64,000 bases of DNA from Verrucomicrobiaceae bacterium UBA7681 (GTDB taxonomy: Bacteria; Verrucomicrobiota; Verrucomicrobiia; Verrucomicrobiales; Verrucomicrobiaceae), in contig DLGZ01000002.1 of the NCBI GenBank assembly GCA_002482965.1, positions 7,954-71,953 of the forward strand, read 5' to 3'. The translations under genes and the position numbers were made by a program. Below, piece by piece: positions 17,106 to 24,195 of this stretch (its first letter is position 1; every line of letters begins with the position of its first letter). A model generated the notes under the pieces. The model was not told the DNA's origin and did no database searches. It saw only the letters and a program-made list of their open reading frames with translations.

Positions 17106-18080
17106 ATGAGTGACGACGCGCCGCCAGCCGACAAACCTGCTCTCTTGAAAAAATCCATCTCTCTGAGCGGGATTTGTGATGTCATCGTCTTTTTGTCCCT
17201 CTCCTGCACCTGGTTCGGCAGCCTGGGCCGGTATGGCTGGCTTTTCAATCTCATGTCACACTTCCGGCTGCAGTATGTGATTGCCTGCAGCATCGTGGTA
17301 ATCTACGCGCTGATTCGCCGTCGCACCTGGCTCGTTCTGATCTCGCTGATCTCCGTGCTCTGGAATGCACAGATCATCCATGCCTACCATCAAACGGCTG
17401 AGGTGGTGAACACCCCAAGTGAAAGACCACTGCGCGTCATGACCTTCAATGTCCAGACGGAAAACAAAACACAGGACGCAGCCATCCATCATGTCTTGGA
17501 ATCAGACGCAGACATCGTCTGCCTGCTGGAGGTCGATGACTCCTGGCGCGCAGCCTTGCAGCCGCTGCGGCTCAAGTATCCGCACCGTGTGGAAGAGTTG
17601 AACGATGGCAATTTCGGCATCGCCTGCTACACGCGGCTGCCCATGAAAAGCCTCGAAGCCCGCCGCTTCACGATCTGGCGGCTGCCCACTCTCGTGCTCA
17701 ATCTGGATCATCTCGGCAGACCTCTCACCTTCATCGGCATCCATACCATCCCGCCGATGGGTGGCTTGAGCTCACATGAGTGGCGGGAGCACTTGTCAGG
17801 CATCGCCACCCTCGTCACCAGCCTCAGTGGCGAAGTCATCGTAGCCGGCGACTTCAATGCCACGCCATGGTGTGAAGGCATGCGCCTGCTGCGTGAAAAC
17901 AGCGGCCTGGATTTCCGTTCCGTCGATCCCGTCTGGCCCCCAACCTGGGGCCTTCACCTCCCCATGATGATCCCCATCGACCACGTCCTTGTGAAGCGCG
18001 GCCTCACCGTGCAAAAGCGCACCCTCGGCCCCGAAACAGGCTCCGACCACCGCTCCGTGACAGTAGAAATTGTGCGGTGA
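17106..18080 (+). CDS. Membrane-anchored endonuclease/exonuclease/phosphatase-family protein
   Basis: 324 residues. The N-terminal third has two or three membrane segments (around 'ICDVIVFLSLSCTWFGSLG', 'QYVIACSIVVIYALI', 'WLVLISLISVL'). The rest is an EEP domain: 'VMTFNVQTEN', metal-binding Glu in 'VCLLEVDDSW', 'FIGIHTIPP', 'VAGDFNATPW' and the catalytic 'PIDHVLV' plus 'GSDHRSVTVEI'. The family covers DNases, sphingomyelinases and phosphodiesterases; the membrane arrangement suggests an extracytoplasmic domain acting on a lipid or phosphodiester, which is inference. Start is ATG 17106; a TTG six bases earlier is less likely. Confidence 0.88.
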   Translation: MSDDAPPADKPALLKKSISLSGICDVIVFLSLSCTWFGSLGRYGWLFNLMSHFRLQYVIACSIVVIYALIRRRTWLVLISLISVLWNAQIIHAYHQTAEVVNTPSERPLRVMTFNVQTENKTQDAAIHHVLESDADIVCLLEVDDSWRAALQPLRLKYPHRVEELNDGNFGIACYTRLPMKSLEARRFTIWRLPTLVLNLDHLGRPLTFIGIHTIPPMGGLSSHEWREHLSGIATLVTSLSGEVIVAGDFNATPWCEGMRLLRENSGLDFRSVDPVWPPTWGLHLPMMIPIDHVLVKRGLTVQKRTLGPETGSDHRSVTVEIVR

Positions 18081-18145
18081 AGCTGAACCGCCAACGAAAC
18101 GACATTGGCAGGTCCAAATCAAAAAGCCACACTCACACCCGACAT

Positions 18146-18216
18146 GAATGGCCCTCGGTTAAGGCGGTGTTTCGCTCATTTTCGCATCTCTCGTTGCATC
18201 CTCCCCGGCAGACTGG
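18146..18216. repeat. Upstream box of repeat family, copy B
   Basis: Starts with GAATGGCCCTCGGTTAAGGC and ends with GGCAGACTGG, matching 13983-14052 at both ends with a diverged centre of the same length. It is separated from its hairpin repeat by the 217-bp element at 18222-18438. Confidence 0.7.
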
Positions 18217-18221
18217 GTTAT

Positions 18222-18438
18222 AGCGGTTCGCAAAAATCATTTCCGGAATGGAGAGTCTGAGGATGTTCGGTTTGCCGCAGAGGGGCAAAGGTGCAGAGGA
18301 GGCAGAGATTGAATCTCTTCTCTGCTCCCCCTGCCTCTCCGCCCCTCTGCGGCAGATTCGAGGGTTCCTCCAATTTTCAAAAAATACTTCGGAGCGTGTT
18401 TCCTTCTGCGCTTTCCGGAAATCATTTCTGTAAACGCT
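18222..18438. mobile_element. MITE-like 217-bp element with terminal inverted repeats
   Basis: The ends form an imperfect inverted repeat of about 26 bases: left 18222-18248 begins AGCGGTTCGCAAAAATC and ends TTCCGGAA, right 18413-18438 begins TTCCGGAAATCATTTC and ends AACGCT. Inside, TGCCGCAGAGGGGC (18273-18286) and GCCCCTCTGCGGCA (18341-18354) form a perfect 14-bp stem around further purine-rich pairing. It carries no gene. Its position, between the box and hairpins that are contiguous in copy A, suggests an insertion. No clear target duplication is seen. Confidence 0.6.
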
Positions 18439-18474
18439 GTTCTTTTGCCACTCCACTCCACTCCGCCTCCACAC

Positions 18475-18636
18475 CAGCACCAAAGGTGCTGCGTAACTCA
18501 GCCCAGGGTCAGCCGAGCCTAAGCGAGGCGACCCTGGGTATGGCAACACACGACCGGAAGCAAAGCCAACGCCTTCTTCACGCGCAGCACCAACCAGCAG
18601 CGTTTGCAATAAGTCCCGCCGCGCTAAGAGCGTCCC
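18475..18636. repeat. Two-hairpin intergenic repeat, copy B
   Basis: Hairpin 1 CAGCACC-AAA-GGTGCTG (18475-18491); hairpin 2 outer arms CCCAGGGTC (18502-18510) and GACCCTGGG (18530-18538); tail ACGACCGGAAGCAAAGCCA and CCAGCAGCG. The 703-base gap 18081-18783 holds the box, the 217-bp element, this repeat and a promoter-like site; no gene is apparent. Confidence 0.85.
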
Positions 18637-18715
18637 ACCGGCTCCAAACACACGATCAGCACTCTTACCCGAGCGCCCTTCACACCCCACATCTTTTCCT
18701 ACTCCTCCAATCGCC

Positions 18716-18744
18716 TTGACGCACAATTAACACAGTATTTTAAT
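18716..18744 (+). promoter_or_regulatory. Sigma-70-like promoter candidate
   Basis: TTGACG, a 17-base spacer and TTTAAT (five of six matches to each consensus box), ending 39 bases before the ATG of the small exported protein at 18784. The region is locally A+T-rich. Confidence 0.4.
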
Positions 18745-18783
18745 TGCCAGTGATAGCTTGGATATCATTTAATACAATTCGCT

Positions 18784-19215
18784 ATGAATGCTAAAACCAC
18801 TCTTCTCATGGTCAGTTTTCTCCTCCTGTCCGTTGCATCAAAAGCAGCAGATACCATCAAGTGGTCTTCCGCCAAAGCGACCATCTCCGAGAAGGGAGCC
18901 TTGACGGTCGAAGTCACGGCCGAAGTTCATCTGGAACAACCAACCGGACGAGTCTGCCTTTATCTTCAAGACCAGGATACGGCCCTTGGAAAGAGCCGTC
19001 CTTTCGATGTAATTGTGTCTAAAGGGGATGAAACAGTCACGATCAAGCGAACCATTGATGTCCCCGAAGACCTCACACTCATCTACGTCTTTACCCCGCT
19101 CTACCTGAACTCGGAGGAATCGACCTACATCCGAGAAATGGGCAGGCTCACGATTGCCTGGTCCGACCTCGAGAAACCGAGTGTTAAAGTCTTCATGCCC
19201 ACGCCCAAGAAGTGA
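18784..19215 (+). CDS. Small exported protein of unknown function
   Basis: 143 residues with a signal peptide ('TTLLMVSFLLLSVASKAAD'). The mature 120 residues read as a single beta-sandwich-like domain of alternating hydrophobic strands ('ALTVEVTAEVHL', 'GRVCLYLQDQDTALG', 'ETVTIKRTIDVPEDLTLIYVF'). One Cys, no obvious catalytic motif, no lipobox. A promoter-like sequence precedes it. Downstream is the convergent small gene 19287-19442. I do not recognise a family; a binding or structural periplasmic role is plausible only. Confidence 0.6.
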   Translation: MNAKTTLLMVSFLLLSVASKAADTIKWSSAKATISEKGALTVEVTAEVHLEQPTGRVCLYLQDQDTALGKSRPFDVIVSKGDETVTIKRTIDVPEDLTLIYVFTPLYLNSEESTYIREMGRLTIAWSDLEKPSVKVFMPTPKK

Positions 19216-19286
19216 CTACCCCATCCAGGCCGTGTGCGATCACTCCCTTCACGGGAAAATCCGTTCTGCGCAGGATGAATCCCTGC

Positions 19287-19442
19287 TCACTTCTTCAGCG
19301 TCAGCTTCGGATTATACCGGCCATCTCGCCGGATTTTTTTCGTCAGTTTGTCCGCAGCAGCGGCATTGAATGTGCACAAGCAGAAGAGGCCGAGAAACAG
19401 CAAGGTTTTCCGCTTAAAAACAGGTGGTTTTATGTGCCTCAC
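19287..19442 (-). CDS. Small exported peptide overlapping the DUF1501 gene stop
   Basis: A 51-codon frame starting at a GTG (19442) that overlaps the DUF1501 gene stop in a GTGA arrangement, typical of translational coupling. The peptide has a basic start (KPPVFKRK), a hydrophobic core ('TLLFLGLFCLCTF'), an AAAA cleavage region and a short very basic mature part 'DKLTKKIRRDGRYNPKLTLK'. This looks like a signal peptide releasing about 21 cationic residues. It is short and might be chance, but the clean signal sequence and the overlap favour a real gene. No family is known to me. Confidence 0.5.
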   Translation of the reverse strand: MRHIKPPVFKRKTLLFLGLFCLCTFNAAAADKLTKKIRRDGRYNPKLTLKK

Positions 19443-20899
19443 GCCATCACCGCCTTCACCGGACTGTGCTCCTCCACACCGCTGAGCCTCTGATCAAGCC
19501 CCTGAAACTTGAAAGTGAACTTGCGATGATCAATGCCCATGAGGTGCAGAATCGTGGCATTGAGATCATTGATGTGCACCGGGTCTTTCGCCACGTTGTA
19601 ACTGAAGTCGTCCGTCTCACCGTGCTCGATGCCGCCTTTCACACCGCCCCCGGCCATCCACATTGTGAAGCAGCGCGGATGGTGATCCCGCCCATAGTTC
19701 TCCTTCGTCAGCGTGCCCTGCGAATAGACCGTGCGTCCAAATTCCCCACCCCAGACCACGAGCGTATCCTGCAGCAGCCCCCGTTGTTTCAGATCCATGA
19801 TCAGCGCAGCGCAGGCTCGCTCAGTATCCTCCACCTGACCGCGCAAAAGCTTCGGCAGGTTGTTATGCTGATCCCAGCCGCGATGCAAAATCTGCACCAC
19901 GCGCGTCCCCCGCTCAATGAGCCGCCGCGCCATGATGGCGCTGTGCGTGAAGCTGCCGCTGCGGTTCACATCATCGCCATACATCTCCAGCGTCGCCTTG
20001 CTTTCCTTGCTCAGATCCGTCAGCTCCGGCACGCTCGTCTGCATGCGAAAAGCCATTTCATACTGCGCGATCCGCGTCTGAATCTCAGGATCACCAATAC
20101 GGGCGTGATTGATGCTATTCAGCTTGTTCAGCGCATCCAGCATCGTGCGGCGATCACTGCCATCCACACCCGGCGGGTTCTTCACATACAGCACCGGATC
20201 CCCCTGCCCTCTCAGCGCCACCCCGCTGTACTTCGTCGGCAGAAAGCCACTGCTCCACATGCGCGTAAACAAAGCCTGCGCCTGACTGGCCGCAGGAAAA
20301 GTAGGCGTGAAAACCACAAACGACGGCAGATCATTGCTCTCGCTCCCCAGCCCATACCCCAGCCAGGACCCAATGCTCGGCTTCCCTGGCACCTCACTGC
20401 CCGTCATGACAAACGTACACGCCGGGTCATGATTGATCGCAGTAGTGCTCACACTCTTGATCACCGCAATCTCATCCACAATCTTCGCCGTGTGCGGCAG
20501 CAACTCGCTCACAAACCGCCCGCACTGCCCATGCTGCGTGAACTTGAACATGCTCGGTGCCACCGGAAACCGCGCCTGCCCGCTCGTCATCGTGGTGATC
20601 CGCTGGCCGTTGCGAATGCTCTCCGGCAAATCCTTGTCGTAGTGCTGCTGCAACTGCGGCTTGTGGTCCCACAGATCCAACTGCGACGGCGCACCGTTCA
20701 TGTGCAAATAGATCAGCCTCTTGGCCTTCGGCGCAAAATGCGGCAGTCCAGGCAACGCCGGCTGCACAAGATTGGAGCTCCCCCTCGCAAACTCCTCTCC
20801 CAGCATGCCCGCCAGCGCCACGCCACCCACCCGCAAGCCCGTCTGGCCAAAAAACTGCCTACGCGTCTGACTGCGATGATATTCAAGGAGAGGATCCAT
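19439..20899 (-). CDS. DUF1501 family Tat-exported protein
   Basis: 486 residues. The N-terminus carries a twin-arginine signal ('TRRQFFGQTGLRVGGVAL'). The body matches the DUF1501 family of the alkaline-phosphatase/sulfatase fold: 'KRLIYLHMNGAPSQLDLWDHK', 'VIKSVSTTAINHDPACTFV', 'GSWLGYGLGSESNDLPSFVV', 'TLVVWGGEFGRTVYSQG' and 'GRDHHPRCFTMWMAGGGVK'. In Planctomycetes and Verrucomicrobia these genes usually accompany a PSD1 cytochrome gene; here the PSD1 gene is 38 kb away, so this copy is solitary. The biochemical role is unproven. A lipoprotein gene lies upstream on the same strand and a tiny exported peptide overlaps its stop. Confidence 0.92.
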   Translation of the reverse strand: MDPLLEYHRSQTRRQFFGQTGLRVGGVALAGMLGEEFARGSSNLVQPALPGLPHFAPKAKRLIYLHMNGAPSQLDLWDHKPQLQQHYDKDLPESIRNGQRITTMTSGQARFPVAPSMFKFTQHGQCGRFVSELLPHTAKIVDEIAVIKSVSTTAINHDPACTFVMTGSEVPGKPSIGSWLGYGLGSESNDLPSFVVFTPTFPAASQAQALFTRMWSSGFLPTKYSGVALRGQGDPVLYVKNPPGVDGSDRRTMLDALNKLNSINHARIGDPEIQTRIAQYEMAFRMQTSVPELTDLSKESKATLEMYGDDVNRSGSFTHSAIMARRLIERGTRVVQILHRGWDQHNNLPKLLRGQVEDTERACAALIMDLKQRGLLQDTLVVWGGEFGRTVYSQGTLTKENYGRDHHPRCFTMWMAGGGVKGGIEHGETDDFSYNVAKDPVHINDLNATILHLMGIDHRKFTFKFQGLDQRLSGVEEHSPVKAVMA

Positions 20900-20955
20900 A
20901 GAGACAAAACGCAGGCAGATGGCAGAGGCTTACGCCAGACCGAAAAATGCACCCG

Positions 20956-21690
20956 TCACCGAAACAGCTTCTTCTCCACCACCGCCCCATTCACCACCAC
21001 ACGCCGCTTCGCAAAATCCAGCACCATGATGGCATCCCGCTTGGCTCCCTTAATATGCTGCTGCCCAGACTGCACCGTCGGGTCCCCCTCCAGCACCACC
21101 TCCGAAGTTGCACTGCGGAAATGAATGCGCTGCGCAATACCAAAAAAAGTCCCGTCTTTCGTAATGACGGTGATTTTGCTCCATTTGTCAGCACGTGCCA
21201 GGCTTGGCCACGTTTGCTTGTCCTGCTTCACATACACCAGCTCCTGCCCTTGCAGCAGCACAAAGGGAAATTCATTGACCGCTAGCTGCCGTCGCGTGTC
21301 ATCAATGGAACCCAGCTTGTCATCCGAGGTGGACCCAGCAGCAATGGCCAGCAGCGAAGTCACCATTCCCATGAGATCCCCCGCCCTGCCCGTCAATCCC
21401 GAGCTAGGTCGCTTGGCCTTGGGCGATCCCTTCGGCAGTTCGTCATCGCGAATGAAAAGACCGCGCGGAATCGTTTTACCACCCTGCACCTCAAGCATCG
21501 GCCCAGGCAGAGCCGCCCACTGCTTCAGATCCGGAAACGGCAGGTAGTCCAGCGGCTCCGAGGTCAGCGGCCTGGACATACGGTGCATCGCCTTGTAGGC
21601 CAGCGATCCCACGTGCATTTTGCATGACGTAAGTGAGAAGAGGCAAATGCTGAGCGCCGGCATCCAACGCCGGATTTTTTTCCAAATCAT
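20956..21690 (-). CDS. Lipoprotein with an LptA/OstA-like C-terminal strand region (tentative)
   Basis: 244 residues. Residues 1-23 form a lipoprotein signal with lipobox 'LTSC' in 'LFSLTSCKM', so the product is anchored to a membrane by its Cys. The C-terminal 60 residues ('SEVVLEGDPTVQSGQQHIKG' followed by 'MVLDFAKRRVVVNG') resemble the repeating strand pattern of LptA/OstA-type lipopolysaccharide-transport domains; this is weak by-eye similarity. The central segment is low in recognisable motifs. It lies 56 bases upstream of the DUF1501 gene on the same strand and diverges from the sulfatase gene across 125 bases. Confidence 0.6.
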   Translation of the reverse strand: MIWKKIRRWMPALSICLFSLTSCKMHVGSLAYKAMHRMSRPLTSEPLDYLPFPDLKQWAALPGPMLEVQGGKTIPRGLFIRDDELPKGSPKAKRPSSGLTGRAGDLMGMVTSLLAIAAGSTSDDKLGSIDDTRRQLAVNEFPFVLLQGQELVYVKQDKQTWPSLARADKWSKITVITKDGTFFGIAQRIHFRSATSEVVLEGDPTVQSGQQHIKGAKRDAIMVLDFAKRRVVVNGAVVEKKLFR

Positions 21691-21815
21691 GGCCCTAGGC
21701 TGTCATTCTGGCGTGTGTTCGCAAGTGTGGATTGCCTTCATCCTGCCATTGCAGTGCGAATTGCCGCCGAATTGTCCGGCAAGATGCCATTCACCCCCAT
21801 CGTTTGCATGCCACC

Positions 21816-23099
21816 ATGATCCGCCGCCTCTTCCTCTTACTGCTCGCCCTTCCCTGCCTGCTCACCGCTGCCGATTCACCACCGAACATTGTGATGATCA
21901 TCTCGGATGACCAGTTGTGGAGTGATTACAGCTTCATGGGCCACCCCGTCATCCAGACGCCAAACCTCGACCGCCTGGCCAAAGAAAGCCTCACCTTCAC
22001 TCGTGGCTACGTGCCCTGCAGCCTCTGCTGCCCCAGCCTCGCCTCGCTGATCACCGGCCTGTATCCGCACCAGCACAAGGTGACGAGCAACGACCCTCCC
22101 ATCCCCGCTGGCATGAAGCCGCGCGAATTTCAAAGCAGCCCGCAGTTTGATGCCGGCCGCGAGGTAATCAGCAAGCACCTCGAAGAAGCCAGCACGCTGC
22201 CCACCATGCTGAAACAAAAAGGCTACCTCAGTCTGCAAACCGGCAAGTGGTGGCAAAAAAGCTACGAGCGCGGCGGCTTCACCCAAGGCATGACCCACGG
22301 CGGCCGTCATGGAGATGCAGGCCTCGACATCGGCCGCAAGACCATGCAGCCCATCTATGATTTCATCGGCGAAGCCAAAAAAGAACAGAAGCCCTTCTTC
22401 GTCTGGTATGCCCCCATGATGCCGCATGATCCACACACCCCTCCCCAACGCTTGTTCGACAAATACAAGGACAAGGCGCCCAGCGAAAAAGTGGCAAAGT
22501 ATTGGGCCATGGTGGACTGGTTCGACGAAACCTGCGGCGAACTCATCAAGCACATCGACGACAACGGCCTGAAGGAAAACACCATCTTCGTCTATGTCTG
22601 CGACAACGGCTGGATCACCAACCCCAAGACCGGCCGCTACGCTGACAAATCAAAGCAAAGCCAGTATGACGGCGGCCTGCGCACCCCCATCATGATACGC
22701 TGGCCCGGCCATGTACAGCCAAAGATGTCCACCGACCTCGCCGAGTCCATCGACCTCGTGCCAACCCTTCTCCACGCCGTCGGCATTACCCCCACGAAAA
22801 CCTTCCCCGGCATCGACCTCCTCGATCACGCCGCCGTCAGCGCCCGCAAGACCATCTACGGCGAATGCTTCACACACAACTTCGTCGATCTCAACGTGCC
22901 CGCCGCAAGCTTGCGCTGGCGCTGGCTCATCAACGGCTACGACAAACTCATCGTGCCCAACAAGACCAACCAGCCCGATGATGTCGTGGAACTCTACGAC
23001 CTCAAGGCAGACCCTACGGAAGAAAAAAATCTCGCAACCGAGAGCGCAGACAAGGTGAAGGAGCTGAGCGCAAAGCTCAATGCCTGGTGGCAGCCGTAA
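21816..23099 (+). CDS. Secreted sulfatase
   Basis: 427 residues from ATG 21816, with signal peptide 'MIRRLFLLLLALPCLLTA'. Type I sulfatase hallmarks: metal-binding Asp pair in 'NIVMIISDDQ' (D31, D32), 'GYVPCSLCCPSLASLITG' with Cys71 in the formylglycine position, 'LQTGKWW', 'YAPMMPHDPH' and 'VYVCDNGW'. The formylglycine core reads C-C-P-S-L, so the usual Arg of CxPxR is Leu. The protein should remove sulfate from a polysaccharide or glycan after activation by a formylglycine-generating enzyme, if that enzyme accepts this motif. The substrate cannot be predicted. Upstream frame extension to 21732 lacks a signal and is not used. Confidence 0.9.
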   Translation: MIRRLFLLLLALPCLLTAADSPPNIVMIISDDQLWSDYSFMGHPVIQTPNLDRLAKESLTFTRGYVPCSLCCPSLASLITGLYPHQHKVTSNDPPIPAGMKPREFQSSPQFDAGREVISKHLEEASTLPTMLKQKGYLSLQTGKWWQKSYERGGFTQGMTHGGRHGDAGLDIGRKTMQPIYDFIGEAKKEQKPFFVWYAPMMPHDPHTPPQRLFDKYKDKAPSEKVAKYWAMVDWFDETCGELIKHIDDNGLKENTIFVYVCDNGWITNPKTGRYADKSKQSQYDGGLRTPIMIRWPGHVQPKMSTDLAESIDLVPTLLHAVGITPTKTFPGIDLLDHAAVSARKTIYGECFTHNFVDLNVPAASLRWRWLINGYDKLIVPNKTNQPDDVVELYDLKADPTEEKNLATESADKVKELSAKLNAWWQP

Positions 23100-23178
23100 A
23101 ATAACCTCTGGCTCGCAGATCATTGATCGGCACTTTCACTGCCCCCAGGCAGCCGCACGGGTGACCCTGCCAGACCCC

Positions 23179-23874
23179 ATGCCCACTCGCTTCTACCCAC
23201 AAATCACGACTCCACCCATTGAGTCCGACAGCGAATTTCTGACCGCCTTCAGAGATCATGAATTTGACCGTGACTATCCCGAGGACATCTATCAGCAGTC
23301 CGCCTGCCACTGGACCCCTTTGGACGTGTGCCAGATGGCAGCCCAGATGCTCGTCGAAAAACCCGGCACACGCGTGCTGGACATCGGCTGCGGCCCCGGA
23401 AAATTCTGCGCCATAGGTGCCACCACCACCCAGGGCCACTTCACCGGCGTGGAACAGCGCAGCAGGCTCGTCAAAGCCGCACGTGATCTGCTGGAGCGCC
23501 ACCGCATCACGCGTGCCGAAATCGTTCACGGCAACATCACCACGGTGTCCTTTGACGCCTACGATGCCTTCTACCTCTTCAATCCCTTCGAAGAAAACAT
23601 CCTGCCAATGCTCCGCATCGACCACGACGTGGAGATGCAACCCCAGCTCTACGACGACTACACCCTGCACGTGCAGCAGCAGCTCGAGCTAAAACCTCTC
23701 GGCACCCGCATCGTCACCTACTACGGCAGCTGCGCCGAGGTTCCCGAATGCTACACCTGCGTGAAAACCGCCTACGACGGCACTTTGAAACTCTGGGTGA
23801 AGACACGCTCACATCTGGAAGATGCAGCCGATGATGCAGCACCTGCCCCCTGTCGCTTCCCGCATCTCGTTTAG
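23179..23874 (+). CDS. Class I SAM-dependent methyltransferase
   Basis: 231 residues from ATG 23179, after an 80-base gap from the sulfatase stop. The SAM-binding motif I is 'RVLDIGCGPGKFC', followed by the acidic end of strand 2 in 'FTGVEQR' and motif 'AEIVHGNITTV'. The catalytic face includes 'YLFNPFEENI', an unusual NPF sequence, and later 'IVTYYGSCAEVPECYTC', with three Cys residues in 20. The substrate is unknown; the N[PF]xE-type loop can occur in enzymes acting on protein or small molecules. Cytoplasmic. Alternative upstream starts would overlap the sulfatase gene. Confidence 0.82.
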   Translation: MPTRFYPQITTPPIESDSEFLTAFRDHEFDRDYPEDIYQQSACHWTPLDVCQMAAQMLVEKPGTRVLDIGCGPGKFCAIGATTTQGHFTGVEQRSRLVKAARDLLERHRITRAEIVHGNITTVSFDAYDAFYLFNPFEENILPMLRIDHDVEMQPQLYDDYTLHVQQQLELKPLGTRIVTYYGSCAEVPECYTCVKTAYDGTLKLWVKTRSHLEDAADDAAPAPCRFPHLV

Positions 23875-23925
23875 TTTGCATCGCGTATCATTGTGACCTG
23901 CGCAATAGCCTGACATCCTTCGCTC

Positions 23926-24092
23926 GAAGGCCAAAGGCCTTCCGTATTTAAGCCCAGGGTCAGCCGAGCCTCAGCGAGGCGACCCTGGGTCAATGATCCG
24001 ACTGACCGGGGAGCAAACCCAGTGCCTCCGTCGCGCACCGCGTCCTCCAGCAGCGTCTGCCCCGCCATACGGCCGCGCTGAAGGGCGTCCAA
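23926..24092. repeat. Two-hairpin intergenic repeat, copy C
   Basis: Hairpin 1 GAAGGCC-AAA-GGCCTTC (23926-23942), a different sequence from the other copies but still a perfect 7-bp stem. Hairpin 2 outer arms CCCAGGGTC (23953-23961) and GACCCTGGG (23981-23989). Tail GACCGGGGAGCAAACCCA and CCAGCAGCGTCTGC. It occupies the 321-base gap 23875-24195 between the convergent methyltransferase and ccoI genes; nothing else is apparent there. Confidence 0.85.
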
Positions 24093-24195
24093 GCGCTTCC
24101 AAAGCTCACCAGCTTCCCCTTGGTCAAAAGCCTGTCGCGTCAATCTCCTCGATGACGCGAGAATCCTCAACAAGGCGATATTCCCCGCACACCAC

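Noticed and set aside
18133..18726. 197-codon minus-strand frame
   Set aside because: Reads through the 217-bp element and repeat copy B. Some short peptides recur in other copies, but only because the DNA repeats.
19424..21124. 566-codon plus-strand frame antisense to the DUF1501 and lipoprotein genes
   Set aside because: Crosses two real genes and their gap; Arg/His-rich and without domains.
21816..23099. Calling the sulfatase a pseudogene because of the CxPSL motif
   Set aside because: The frame is intact, all other motifs and the signal peptide are present, and the Cys is kept.
23871..24173. 100-codon minus-strand frame
   Set aside because: Lies in repeat copy C and has no start context or homology.
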